A program made the translations under genes and the position numbers. A stretch of DNA of 47,528 bases from Micrococcales bacterium 73-13 (GTDB lineage Bacteria; Actinomycetota; Actinomycetes; Actinomycetales; Microbacteriaceae), in contig MKVN01000001.1 of the NCBI GenBank assembly GCA_001898855.1, forward strand, positions 1 through 47,528, in the 5' to 3' direction. The notes under the pieces are model-generated. The model did no database searches. It saw only the letters and a list, made by a program, of their open reading frames with translations, and was not told the origin of the DNA. Below are positions 7,265 to 15,024 of this stretch, piece after piece (the first letter of the stretch is position 1; the number at the start of each line of letters is the position of its first letter).

Positions 7265-8148
7265 GATCCCGCTCCTCGGATGAGCTCGAGGAAGCCGCCC
7301 TCGAGCCCCTGCGTCTCCGCGGCGAGATGCGTCACCGCGATCCCGGCGGAGAACGCGATCCGCCCGACCTCCGCGGCGTCGACGCCCTCCACGAGGAGCG
7401 CTCCGTCCGGCGCCGCGCCGACGACGCGGGGGCCGAGCGCCGCAGCGAGGTCGGCGCGCCGCCCCGCGTCGACGACGATGCGCGGGTGCGTCGGCGCGAG
7501 CCCGCCGACCGGGCCCTGGTAGACGCTCCGGCCGCGGTCGATGACGACCAGGTCGTCGACCGCCTGCTCGACCTCGGAGAGCACGTGCGAGGAGACGAGC
7601 ACCGTCCTGCCCTCGGCGGCGAGCGTGCGCAGCAGCGACCGCACCCAGCGGATGCCCTCGGGATCGAGGCCGTTGATCGGCTCGTCGAGGACGAGCACGC
7701 CGGGATCGCCGAGCAGCGCCGCGGCGAGGCCGAGCCGCTGCCGCATGCCGAGCGAGTAGCCGCCGACGCGCCGACCGGCCGCCGCGGTCAGGCCCACCTG
7801 CTCGAGGACGAGCGGCACCCGCTCGCGTGCGATGCCGCCGGCGGTCGCCTGCAGCCGCAGGTGGTCGCGGGCCGTGCGGCCGGGGTGGAAGCTCGTCGCC
7901 TCGAGCGAGGCGCCGACCTCGCGCAGCGGTTGCGCCAGGTCACGGTAGCGCCGGCCGCCGATGGTCGCGGCGCCGGACGAGGCGGCGGCGAGGCCGAGGA
8001 CGATCCGCAGCGTCGTCGTCTTGCCGGCGCCGTTCGGCCCGAGGAATCCGGTGACGCGGCCCGGCCGCACCGTGAAGCTCAGGTCGTCGACGGCGAGGAC
8101 CTCGCGGTAGCGCTTCGCGAGGCGGCTCACCTCGATCGTGCTCGTCAC
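7261..8148 (-). CDS. ABC transporter ATP-binding protein (ABC-2 exporter)
   Basis: A 295-residue ATPase with Walker A GPNGAGKT at 37-44, the variant signature YSLGMRQRLGLA, Walker B VLVLDEPINGLDPEG and an H-loop in VLVSSHVLSEVE. The C-terminal ~80 residues form the extra domain common to drug/bacitracin-type exporters (CcmA/BcrA-like). It pairs with the permease gene that overlaps its stop. The GTG start lies 6 nt after a TATCAT -10 box, giving a leaderless mRNA. The promoter contains a perfect GTTCTA-N7-TAGAAC palindrome between -35 and -10, so the operon is probably controlled by a GntR/YtrA-type or other dimeric repressor, yet no regulator gene is adjacent. Confidence 0.93.
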   Translation of the reverse strand: MTSTIEVSRLAKRYREVLAVDDLSFTVRPGRVTGFLGPNGAGKTTTLRIVLGLAAASSGAATIGGRRYRDLAQPLREVGASLEATSFHPGRTARDHLRLQATAGGIARERVPLVLEQVGLTAAAGRRVGGYSLGMRQRLGLAAALLGDPGVLVLDEPINGLDPEGIRWVRSLLRTLAAEGRTVLVSSHVLSEVEQAVDDLVVIDRGRSVYQGPVGGLAPTHPRIVVDAGRRADLAAALGPRVVGAAPDGALLVEGVDAAEVGRIAFSAGIAVTHLAAETQGLEGGFLELIRGAGS

Positions 8149-8184
8149 ACGGCAATGATATTAGTTCTATCTGTACTAGAACAA
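8149..8184 (-). promoter_or_regulatory. promoter with embedded operator, ABC-2 exporter
   Basis: On the minus strand: -35 TTGTTC (8179-8184), an 18-nt spacer, -10 TATCAT (8155-8160), then 6 nt to the GTG. Inside the spacer, and touching the -35, is the perfect inverted repeat GTTCTA (8164-8169) / TAGAAC (8177-8182) with a 7-nt centre. The stretch is conspicuously AT-rich against its surroundings. A bound dimer would block RNA polymerase. Confidence 0.7.
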
Positions 8185-8283
8185 ATGCGCAGCGCCGTCA
8201 CGACCGCCCGTGCGCATCGGATCTTCGCGGGCACGACGGCGCGCCGCCGGGCCGTTGTCGGGGGCCGGGTTCAGGCTGGGCGT

Positions 8284-8874
8284 GTGCCCGACCTCAGCGC
8301 GCTCGACTTCACGGCGATCGACTTCGAGACCGCGAACCCGTCGGCGGCGAGCGCGTGCTCGGTCGGGCTCGCGAAGGTGCGCGGCGGGAAGGTCGTCGAC
8401 CGGGAGGGCTGGCTCATCCTGCCCCCGGAGGGCCACGACCACTTCACGGAGTGGAACACGCGCATCCACGGACTGCGCGCCGCGGACTGCGCCGACGCCC
8501 CGCGCTGGATCGACCAGCTCCCCCGCCTCCTCGAGTACATCGAGGGCGACCCGCTCACCGCGCACAACGCCGGGTTCGACATGGGCGTCATCAAGTCCGC
8601 GTGCGAGGCGTCCGGGACCGCCACGCCGGAGTTCGACTACCTCTGCTCGCTCCAGATCGCGCGGCGGACGTACACGCTCGACTCGTACCGGCTCCCGATG
8701 GCGGCCTCCGCCGCCGGGTTCGACGACTTCCCGCACCACGACGCGCTCGCCGACGCCGAGGCCTGCGCGTGGATCATCATCGACGCGGCGAAGCGGCACG
8801 GCGCCGCGACGCTCGCCGAGCTGGGCGCCCTCGCCGGCGCGCGCATCTCCCACCTCGCCCCCGTCGCGGCGTAG
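8284..8874 (+). CDS. DnaQ-like DEDDh 3'-5' exonuclease
   Basis: A 196-residue single-domain exonuclease. The acidic ExoI motif is DFET (Asp13, Glu15), ExoII is HNAGFDMGV, and ExoIII is HHDALADAEACA, giving the complete DEDDh set for two-metal catalysis. Such stand-alone domains resemble the epsilon subunit of DNA polymerase III or RNase T and degrade single-stranded ends or proofread; which one cannot be said. The GTG start is chosen because it begins the domain cleanly (PDLSALDFTAIDFET) and follows a CAGGCT box by 6 nt. It is divergent from the ABC exporter and precedes rmuC, another nuclease-like gene, by 77 bp that contain a repeat element. Confidence 0.9.
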   Translation: MPDLSALDFTAIDFETANPSAASACSVGLAKVRGGKVVDREGWLILPPEGHDHFTEWNTRIHGLRAADCADAPRWIDQLPRLLEYIEGDPLTAHNAGFDMGVIKSACEASGTATPEFDYLCSLQIARRTYTLDSYRLPMAASAAGFDDFPHHDALADAEACAWIIIDAAKRHGAATLAELGALAGARISHLAPVAA

Positions 8875-8886
8875 TCGGCCCCCGCG

Positions 8887-8919
8887 GGTCGAGTAGCCGC
8901 GCAGCGGCGTATCGAGATC
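8887..8919. repeat. dispersed imperfect palindrome, copy 1
   Basis: The core GGTCGAGTAGCC, a short GC centre and GGCGTATCGAGA recurs at 19264-19298 with only the centre changed, and a more diverged version is at 16251-16297. This copy lies in the 77-bp gap between the exonuclease and rmuC genes. It resembles REP-type intergenic elements. Confidence 0.6.
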
Positions 8920-8951
8920 GTGATGTCCGGAGTCCATGCGACCCTGTCCGC

Positions 8952-10328
8952 ATGGAACCCTGGCTCGCCGCCCTGATCGCCGCGATCGTCGGCCTCGTCG
9001 TCGGCGGCGCGATCGCGTGGCTCCTCGCGTCGAGGATCGCCGCGGACCGCTCCCGCCGGGCGATGGCGACCGGTGCGGCGTCGGCCGCGGCCGAGCGGGA
9101 GCACGCGATCGCGCTCGTGGCCGCCCGGCACGAGGCCGCGATCGCGCAGGAGCGCACCCTCGCGGCCCAGGCCTCCGCGGAGGTGCAGGCCGAGCTCTCG
9201 GCGGCGCAGGCCTCGGTCGAGGCGCTGCAGGCGCAGGTCGCGGCCGCGGCCGCGCAGCACAAGGAGCTGGTCGACCGCGGAGCGCGCGACGCGGCGGCGC
9301 AGCAGGCCCGCGAGGCCGCCGAGTCGAAGGTGCTCCAGGCGCTCACCCCCGTGCAGGAGACGCTGCGCACGATGCAGTCGAAGGTCACCGAGCTCGAGCA
9401 GCAGCGCGCCCGGCAGCACGGCGAGCTCGCGCAGCAGCTCAAGGCGGCGACCGAGGGCGAGGAGCGGCTGCGCGCGACCGCGGAGGCGCTCGCCGCCGCG
9501 CTGCGGAACAACGCGGTGCGGGGCGCGTGGGGCGAGACGCAGCTGCGCACCCTCGTCGAGTCGGCCGGGCTGCTGCCGCACGTCGACTTCACGGAGCAGG
9601 CCACGATCTCCGTCGACGACACGGCGCGCCGGCCCGACATGGTCGTCCACCTGCCCGGCGGCAAGCAGATGGCGATCGACGCGAAGGTGCCGTACAACGA
9701 CTTCATCGAGGCCTCGGCGATCCCGCCGTCGGCGACCGGCGACGACGAGACGCGGCGGCGCAGCCTCATCGCCGCCCACGCGAAGCGGGTCAGGGGCCAC
9801 GTCGACGCCCTCTCCGGGCGCGGCTACTGGAACGGGCTCGAGGTCAGCCCGGACTTCGTCATCGCGTTCATCCCCAACGAGGCCCTGCTCTCGGCCGCGA
9901 ACGAGGGCGACGCCGGACTCATGGACTACGCGCTGTCGAAGGGCGTCGTCCTCGCCTCCCCCGTCAGCCTCTGGGCCGTGCTCAAGACGGTCGCCTTCAC
10001 CTGGCGGCAGGACGTGCTGACCGAGGACGCGAAGCGGCTGTTCGACCTGAGCCGGGAGCTCTACACGCGCCTGACGACCCTCGCCGAGCACGCGGAGAAG
10101 CTCCGGCGAAGCATCGACGCGACCGTGACGAGCTACAACACCTTCGCGAGCTCGCTCGAGAGCCGCGTGCTGGTGACGGCGCGCAAGCTCGACGACCTCG
10201 ACGAGTCGAGAGTGATCGCCGAGCCGAGACTCATCGAGACGAGGCCGAAGCCGCTCACCGCGCCCGAGCTCGCGGAGGCCGTCGAGGTCGAGCTGATCGA
10301 GGGCTTCGAGCTGGACGCGCCGGGCTAG
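8952..10328 (+). CDS. rmuC: DNA recombination protein RmuC
   Basis: A 458-residue protein: an N-terminal membrane anchor (about 5-27, LAALIAAIVGLVVGGAIAWLL), a long Ala/Gln/Glu-rich coiled coil (about 40-170), and the RmuC nuclease-like domain beginning at RGAWGETQLRTLVESAGL. The conserved core RPDMVVHLPGGKQMAIDAKVPYNDF carries the PD-(D/E)xK-style residues. RmuC limits inversions at short inverted repeats and is thought to cut unusual DNA structures at the membrane. The ATG gives the membrane anchor directly after Met. The stop abuts the convergent glpX stop with no spacer. C-terminal ~45 residues are acidic and variable. Confidence 0.93.
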   Translation: MEPWLAALIAAIVGLVVGGAIAWLLASRIAADRSRRAMATGAASAAAEREHAIALVAARHEAAIAQERTLAAQASAEVQAELSAAQASVEALQAQVAAAAAQHKELVDRGARDAAAQQAREAAESKVLQALTPVQETLRTMQSKVTELEQQRARQHGELAQQLKAATEGEERLRATAEALAAALRNNAVRGAWGETQLRTLVESAGLLPHVDFTEQATISVDDTARRPDMVVHLPGGKQMAIDAKVPYNDFIEASAIPPSATGDDETRRRSLIAAHAKRVRGHVDALSGRGYWNGLEVSPDFVIAFIPNEALLSAANEGDAGLMDYALSKGVVLASPVSLWAVLKTVAFTWRQDVLTEDAKRLFDLSRELYTRLTTLAEHAEKLRRSIDATVTSYNTFASSLESRVLVTARKLDDLDESRVIAEPRLIETRPKPLTAPELAEAVEVELIEGFELDAPG

Positions 10329-11324
10329 TCAGTCCTCGAGCCACTTCGACGCGAGATGCGTCGCCTGGATGCGGCGGATCGTGCCCGACTTGGCGCGGAG
10401 GATCAGGCTCTCGGTGTGGACGACCCCGCCCACCCGCTCGACGCCGCGCACCAGCGAGCCGTCGGTCACGCCGGTGACGACGAAGATCGAATTGTCGCCG
10501 CGCACCAGCTCGTCGGCCTCGTAGATGTGGTCCATCCGGAGGCCAGCCGCCTCGCCGCGAGCCCGCTCCTCGGCGTCCAGCGGGGCGAGCCGGCCCTGGA
10601 TGAAGCCGCCGATCGCCTTGATCGCGGCGGCCGTCGCGACGCCCTCCGGGCAGCCGCCGATCCCGAGGCACATGTCGATCCGGGTGCCGTCGAGCGCCGC
10701 GTTGATGCCGCCGGCCACGTCGCCGTCGAGGATCAGCCGGGTCCCGGCGCCGGCCGAGCGGATCTCGTCGATGATCCCCTGGTGGCGCGGCCGGTCGAGC
10801 ACGGCGACGACGACCTCGCCGACCGGCTTGCCGAGCGCGCGGGCGAGCTCGCGCACGTTCTCCCCGACCGAGAGCTCGAGCGAGACCGCGCCCTCGCCGG
10901 CGGCGCCGGTGACGAGCTTGTCCATGTAGAACACCGAGGAGGCGTCGAGCATCGTGCCCCGGTCGGAGACCGCGAGCATCGAGATCGCGTGCGACCGGCC
11001 CGCCGCCGTCAGCGAGGTGCCGTCGATCGGGTCCACCGCGATGTCGCACCTCGGACCGCGACCGGTGCCGACGACCTCGCCGTTGTAGAGCATCGGGGCG
11101 TTGTCCTTCTCCCCCTCGCCGATGACGACGACGCCCTCGAAGTCGACCGTGCCGAGGAACTTGCGCATCGCGTCGACCGCCGCGCCGTCGGCGGCGTTCT
11201 TGTCCCCCTTGCCGATCCACGGCACCGCGCGGATCGCGGCGGCCTCGGTCGCCCGCACCAGCTCGAGCGCGAGGTTCCGATCGGGGGCCTCGAAGTGGTC
11301 CGCGGCAGCGTTCATCGTCGACAC
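10329..11324 (-). CDS. glpX: class II fructose-1,6-bisphosphatase
   Basis: GlpX hydrolyses fructose-1,6-bisphosphate to fructose-6-phosphate, the committed step of gluconeogenesis. Motifs: WIGKGDKNAADGAAVDAMR near residues 33-51, GEGEKDNAPMLYNGE (metal-binding acid residues), DIAVDPIDGTSLTAAG (the IMPase-fold DPIDGT loop), and DGDVAGGINAALDGTRIDMCLGIGGCPEG. Length 331 is normal. Two starts are possible: GTG at 11324 (7 nt after a TAGGCT box) and ATG at 11315, three codons later. I favour the GTG on the leaderless rule. It is divergent from fba, the enzyme acting on the same metabolite in the opposite sense, across a 57-bp shared promoter region. Confidence 0.95.
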   Translation of the reverse strand: MSTMNAAADHFEAPDRNLALELVRATEAAAIRAVPWIGKGDKNAADGAAVDAMRKFLGTVDFEGVVVIGEGEKDNAPMLYNGEVVGTGRGPRCDIAVDPIDGTSLTAAGRSHAISMLAVSDRGTMLDASSVFYMDKLVTGAAGEGAVSLELSVGENVRELARALGKPVGEVVVAVLDRPRHQGIIDEIRSAGAGTRLILDGDVAGGINAALDGTRIDMCLGIGGCPEGVATAAAIKAIGGFIQGRLAPLDAEERARGEAAGLRMDHIYEADELVRGDNSIFVVTGVTDGSLVRGVERVGGVVHTESLILRAKSGTIRRIQATHLASKWLED

Positions 11325-11345
11325 GCTGTCGAGCCTAGCTAGACT
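11325..11345. promoter_or_regulatory. overlapping divergent promoters, glpX / fba
   Basis: The -10 of glpX (TAGGCT, minus, 11332-11337) and of fba (TAGACT, plus, 11340-11345) are separated by two bases and share the perfect palindrome CTAGCTAG (11335-11342). The polymerases would occlude each other, so the two opposing enzymes could be expressed reciprocally. glpX is leaderless, while fba has a leader of about 30 nt with an AAGGAA ribosome site. Confidence 0.55.
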
Positions 11346-11381
11346 CGGGACGGACCCGCACGAGCCCACGAAGGAAACGCC

Positions 11382-12404
11382 ATGCCCGTCGCCACCCCTG
11401 ACCAGTACGCGGAGATCATCGCGAAGGCGAAGGCCGGCGGCTACGCGCTGCCCGCGATCAACGTCTCCTCCTCGCAGACGGTGAACGCCGTCCTGCAGGG
11501 CCTCGCCGAGGCCGGCTCCGACGGCATCATCCAGATCTCGACGGGCGGCGCCGACTACTTCAGCGGCCCCTCCGTCAAGCAGCGGGCGACCGGCGCGATC
11601 GCGTTCGCGAAGTACGCGACCGAGGTCGCGAAGTCCTACCCGATCACCGTCGCGCTGCACACCGACCACTGCCCGAAGGAGGCGCTCGGCAGCTTCGTCG
11701 AGCCGCTCATCGCGTTCTCCGAGGAGGAGGTCAAGGCCGGTCGCGGCCCGCTCTTCCAGTCGCACATGTGGGACGGCTCGGCGGTGCCGCTCGCGGAGAA
11801 CATCGAGATCGCGAAGGCGCTGCTGCCGCGGATGAAGGGTATCGGCGCCATCCTCGAGGTCGAGATCGGCGTCGTCGGCGGCGAGGAGGACGGCGTCGTC
11901 GCCGAGATCAACGAGAAGCTCTACACGACCCTCGAGGACGTCGAGCAGGTCGTCGACGCGATCGGGCTCGGCGAGCAGGGCCGGTACATCGCGGCGCTCA
12001 CCTTCGGGAACGTGCACGGCGTCTACAAGCCGGGCAACGTCAAGCTGCGCCCCGAGATCCTCGGCGAGATCCAGGCGGGCATCGCCGCGAAGTACGGCAC
12101 CGGGCCCAAGCCGCTCGACCTCGTCTTCCACGGCGGCTCGGGCTCCAGCCCCGAGGAGATCGCGACCGCGGTCCGCAACGGCGTCATCAAGATGAACGTC
12201 GACACCGACACCCAGTACGCGTTCACCCGCTCGGTCGCCGGCTACATGCTCGTCAACTACGACGGCGTCCTCAAGGTCGACGGCGAGGTCGGCGACAAGA
12301 AGCGCTACGACCCGCGCGCCTGGGGCAAGATCGCGGAGGCCGACATGGCGGCGCGCGTCGTCGTCGCCGCGCAGGAGCTCGGCTCGGCCGGCAGGTCCGC
12401 CTAG
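11382..12404 (+). CDS. fba: class II fructose-bisphosphate aldolase
   Basis: A 340-residue zinc-dependent aldolase interconverting fructose-1,6-bisphosphate with DHAP and glyceraldehyde-3-phosphate. Family marks: ALPAINVSSSQTVNAVLQG, the zinc/catalytic block VALHTDHCPKEAL, GAILEVEIGVVGGEEDGV, the zinc-ligand/phosphate loops GNVHGVYKPGNVKL and LVFHGGSGSSPEEI, and IKMNVDTDTQYAFTR. The long form with the VVGGEEDGV loop is the fungal/E. coli-type class IIA arrangement. The ATG follows AAGGAAACGCC, a clear Shine-Dalgarno site, and a TAGACT -10 lies about 37 nt upstream. A GC-rich hairpin after the stop separates it from the convergent ispH. Confidence 0.97.
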   Translation: MPVATPDQYAEIIAKAKAGGYALPAINVSSSQTVNAVLQGLAEAGSDGIIQISTGGADYFSGPSVKQRATGAIAFAKYATEVAKSYPITVALHTDHCPKEALGSFVEPLIAFSEEEVKAGRGPLFQSHMWDGSAVPLAENIEIAKALLPRMKGIGAILEVEIGVVGGEEDGVVAEINEKLYTTLEDVEQVVDAIGLGEQGRYIAALTFGNVHGVYKPGNVKLRPEILGEIQAGIAAKYGTGPKPLDLVFHGGSGSSPEEIATAVRNGVIKMNVDTDTQYAFTRSVAGYMLVNYDGVLKVDGEVGDKKRYDPRAWGKIAEADMAARVVVAAQELGSAGRSA

Positions 12405-12433
12405 GCCGTCGCCGGGCACGCCGGCGATCGGCC
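12404..12433. terminator. bidirectional hairpin between fba and ispH
   Basis: GGCCG-T-CGCCGG (12404-12415), loop GCACG, CCGGCG-AT-CGGCC (12421-12433). The 11-bp stem with one small bulge fills nearly all of the 32-bp convergent gap. No U-tract follows on either side, as is common in high-GC actinobacteria. Confidence 0.55.
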
Positions 12434-12436
12434 TCG

Positions 12437-13441
12437 CTACGCCCGCGCCCGGCCGCCGAGCGAGCGGGCGTCGCCGTCGACCCGGAGCTCCTTCGGCAGC
12501 GAGAACATGAGATCCTCGCGGGCCGTCTCGACCTCCTCGACGTCCGCGTAGCCCGCGTCGGCCAGCCACTGCAGCACGTCCCGGACCAGGATCTCCGGCA
12601 CCGAGGCGCCGGAGGTCACCCCGACCGACTCGACGTCCTCCAGCCACGCGGGGTCGATCTCGGCGGCGTAGTCCACGCGGTGCGCGGCCCGCGCGCCGCT
12701 CGCGAGCGAGACGTCGACGAGCCGCATCGTGTTCGAGCTGTTCGAGCTGCCGACCACGATGACGAGATCGGCCTGCTCGGCGACCTTCTTGATCGCGACC
12801 TGACGGTTCTGCGTCGCGTAGCAGATGTCGTCGCTCGGCGGGTCGTGGAGCTCCGGGAACCGCGACCGCAGCCGCCGCACCGTCTCCATGGTCTCGTCGA
12901 CCGAGAGCGTGGTCTGCGAGAGCCAGACGAGCTTCGAGGCGTCCGCGACCTCGACCGTGTCGGCCTCGTCGGGGCCGCTGACCAGGATGGTCCGCTCGGG
13001 GGCGTGCCCCATGGTGCCCTCGACCTCCTCGTGACCGGCGTGGCCGATGAGCAGGATCTGGTAGTCGTCGCGCGCGAACCGGGTCGCCTCGCGATGGACC
13101 TTCGTCACGAGCGGGCAGGTGGCGTCGATGGTCAGCAGGCCGCGCGCGGCGGCGCCGGCCTCGACGGCGGGCGAGACGCCGTGCGCGGAGAACACGACGC
13201 GGGCGCCCTCCGGCACCTCGGCGACGTCGTCGACGAAGATCGCGCCGGCCTGCTCGAGCGTGCGCACGACATGGATGTTGTGCACGATCTGCTTGCGCAC
13301 GTAGACCGGAGAGCCGTGGAGCTCGAGCGCCTTCTCGACCGCGACCACGGCGCGGTCGACGCCGGCGCAGTAGCCGCGCGGGCTCGCGAGCAGCACCCGT
13401 CCGCGCCGAGCCGCGGGCGCCGCGGCGCCGTTCGTGATCAC
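12437..13441 (-). CDS. ispH: 4-hydroxy-3-methylbut-2-enyl diphosphate reductase
   Basis: IspH makes IPP and DMAPP from HMBPP in the last step of the MEP isoprenoid pathway, using a [4Fe-4S] cluster. The three cluster cysteines are visible: C25 in [12 protein letters not shown], the Cys in [14 protein letters not shown], and that in [12 protein letters not shown]. The substrate histidines lie in VFSAHGVSP and [14 protein letters not shown], and the SSNSSNT loop contacts the diphosphate. Length 334 is normal. The GTG start lies 6 nt after TAGCAT (13448-13453). Its product feeds UppS, also encoded in this window. It is convergent with fba and divergent from a TetR gene. Confidence 0.97.
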   Translation of the reverse strand: MITNGAAAPAARRGRVLLASPRGYCAGVDRAVVAVEKALELHGSPVYVRKQIVHNIHVVRTLEQAGAIFVDDVAEVPEGARVVFSAHGVSPAVEAGAAARGLLTIDATCPLVTKVHREATRFARDDYQILLIGHAGHEEVEGTMGHAPERTILVSGPDEADTVEVADASKLVWLSQTTLSVDETMETVRRLRSRFPELHDPPSDDICYATQNRQVAIKKVAEQADLVIVVGSSNSSNTMRLVDVSLASGARAAHRVDYAAEIDPAWLEDVESVGVTSGASVPEILVRDVLQWLADAGYADVEEVETAREDLMFSLPKELRVDGDARSLGGRARA

Positions 13442-13453
13442 GCTCCCATGCTA
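13442..13453 (-). promoter_or_regulatory. leaderless promoter of ispH
   Basis: TAGCAT at 13448-13453, then GGGAGC and the GTG start. Confidence 0.55.
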
Positions 13454-13531
13454 CGGACCCCTCCTGTGCCCGCCCGGGTCCGCTGCCCGCCGGCTCGCCT
13501 CGAGCCCGGCCCGACCGCCGGCAACGGCCCG

Positions 13532-13543
13532 TAGTCTGGGGAC
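13532..13543 (+). promoter_or_regulatory. leaderless promoter of the first TetR gene
   Basis: TAGTCT at 13532-13537, six bases, then GTG at 13544. Confidence 0.55.
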
Positions 13544-14122
13544 GTGGCGAGGCGTTCGGCGACGGCGACGCGGGCGGCGATCCTGGACGCGGCGAGAGCG
13601 CTGTTCCGCGATCGCGGCTACGCCGGGGCCTCGGTGCGCGACATCGCCGCCGCGGCGCACAGCGACCCGGCGCTCGTGATCCGCCACTTCGGCTCGAAGG
13701 AGCGCCTGTTCCTCGACGCGATCGAGCCGGAGGCGCTGGTGCAGCCGCTCACCGCTGGCCCGCTCGAGACGCTGGGGCGCGACTTCGTGCGATTCCTGCT
13801 GGATCCGGACGACGACGTCCGCGGCATCTACCTCGCGCTCATCCGCGCGAGCGACGGCGCGGGCTTCGGCTCCCGGCTGCGCGAGATGCACGAGGTCGAC
13901 TTCGTGCTCCCGCTGCGTGCGCGGCTGACCGGCCCGGACGCGGACCTCCGCGCGCGGCTCGCCGCCGCGCTCGCCGGCGGCCTGCTCTACTCGCTCTGGC
14001 TGGTCGGCGACGAGGGGCTGCGCGGCGCCGAGCCCGAGGAGGTCGTCGAGCGCTACGGGAGCGCGCTGCAGCAGCTCCTGACGCCCGGGAGCGACGGGAG
14101 CGCCCCTGGTCAACAATGTTGA
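13544..14122 (+). CDS. TetR family transcriptional regulator
   Basis: A 192-residue repressor. Residues about 8-55 form the TetR helix-turn-helix: ATRAAILDAARALFRDRGY, ASVRDIAAAAHSDPALVIRHFGSKERLF. The C-terminal ligand/dimerisation domain (60-185) is not assignable to a ligand, but the layout matches TetR/AcrR proteins with the TetR_C-type tail ending EEVVERYGSALQQLL. The start GTG follows TAGTCT by 6 nt. Its last codons are themselves part of a perfect 15-bp palindrome (14109-14123) lying just upstream of the SDR gene, so the protein probably represses that gene, its immediate downstream neighbour. Confidence 0.92.
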   Translation: MARRSATATRAAILDAARALFRDRGYAGASVRDIAAAAHSDPALVIRHFGSKERLFLDAIEPEALVQPLTAGPLETLGRDFVRFLLDPDDDVRGIYLALIRASDGAGFGSRLREMHEVDFVLPLRARLTGPDADLRARLAAALAGGLLYSLWLVGDEGLRGAEPEEVVERYGSALQQLLTPGSDGSAPGQQC

Positions 14123-14136
14123 CATGGCGGTACGAT
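14109..14136 (+). promoter_or_regulatory. palindromic operator and promoter of the SDR gene
   Basis: GTCAACAATGTTGAC (14109-14123) is a perfect palindrome with 7-bp arms, size and shape typical for a TetR dimer. It covers the end and stop codon of the TetR gene. TACGAT at 14131-14136 is a fitting -10 for which the palindrome would cover the -35; a consensus TTGACA (14119-14124) also overlaps it but lacks a well-spaced -10. Confidence 0.6.
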
Positions 14137-14171
14137 CCATCCCGTAACCCGCATTCGTGAGGAGCGCGGCC

Positions 14172-14987
14172 ATGCAGATCAGGGACAGGGTCTTCGTCGT
14201 CACCGGCGGCGGGAACGGCATCGCCAGGGAGGTCGTCCTCCAGCTGCTGGCGAAGGGCGCGCGGGTCGCCGCGCTCGACCTCCGGGAGCAGGGGCTCGCC
14301 GAGCTGACCGCCCTCGCCGACGCCGGCGAGCGGCTGACGACGCACGTCGTCGACGTGACCGACCGCGACGCCGTCGAGGCGCTGCCGGACGCCGTCCGCG
14401 CACGGCACGGCGCGATCGACGGCGTGCTGAACATCGCCGGGATCATCCACCGCTTCGCCCCGGTGTCGGACCTCTCGCTCGACGAGATCCGCCGGGTGGT
14501 CGACATCAACTTCTGGGGCACTGTCTACGTCGTCAAGGCGTTCCTGCCGGACCTGCAGGCCCGTCCGGAGGCGACGCTGCTGAACTTCTCCTCGATGGGC
14601 GGCCTGGTGCCGGTCCCCGGCCAGGGCGCGTACGGCGCCTCGAAGGCGGCGGTCAAGCTGTTCACCGAGACGCTCTACGCGGAGCTGAAGGACACGAAGG
14701 TGCACGTCACCGTGGTCTTCCCCGGCGGGGTCTCGACGAACATCACCGGCAACTCCGGCGTCGCGATCCCCGGCGGCATGACCGCGGAGCAGGCGGCCGA
14801 GGCGGCGAGGAAGGTGAAGACCACGACGCCGCAGGAGGCCGCGCGCCTGACCGTCGAGGCGATCGAGCGCGACCGGCCGCGGCTGCTCATCGGCGGCGAC
14901 GCGAAGGCGCTCGACCGGATCGGACGGCTGATGCCGACCCGTGCGATCCGGATGATCGCCGACCGGATGAAGGCGCTGCTGGGCTGA
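14172..14987 (+). CDS. short-chain dehydrogenase/reductase (SDR)
   Basis: A 271-residue classical SDR. The cofactor loop is TGGGNGIA (11-18), the acidic Asp36 after the second strand (VAALDLRE) favours NAD(H), NIAG is at 87-90, and the catalytic set is Ser140/141, Tyr154 and Lys158 (FSSMGG... YGASKAA). Substrate unknown. The start ATG is chosen over a GTG five codons earlier because GAGGAG lies 8 nt before it. The preceding TetR gene and palindrome suggest induction by a lipophilic or xenobiotic substrate (inference). The C-terminal part LIGGDAKALDRIGRLMP resembles actinobacterial SDRs acting on lipids, but this is not decisive. Confidence 0.9.
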   Translation: MQIRDRVFVVTGGGNGIAREVVLQLLAKGARVAALDLREQGLAELTALADAGERLTTHVVDVTDRDAVEALPDAVRARHGAIDGVLNIAGIIHRFAPVSDLSLDEIRRVVDINFWGTVYVVKAFLPDLQARPEATLLNFSSMGGLVPVPGQGAYGASKAAVKLFTETLYAELKDTKVHVTVVFPGGVSTNITGNSGVAIPGGMTAEQAAEAARKVKTTTPQEAARLTVEAIERDRPRLLIGGDAKALDRIGRLMPTRAIRMIADRMKALLG

Positions 14988-15012
14988 GCCGACCCGCGTC
15001 GCGGGCATCGGC

Positions 15013-15024
15013 TACCCTTCCCGC
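15013..15024 (+). promoter_or_regulatory. leaderless promoter of xseA
   Basis: TACCCT at 15013-15018, then TCCCGC and the ATG. Confidence 0.5.

Noticed and set aside
8284-10328. Exonuclease and RmuC genes as a two-gene defence system
   Set aside because: Both are common housekeeping nucleases; they are separated by 77 bp containing a repeat and have independent start regions.
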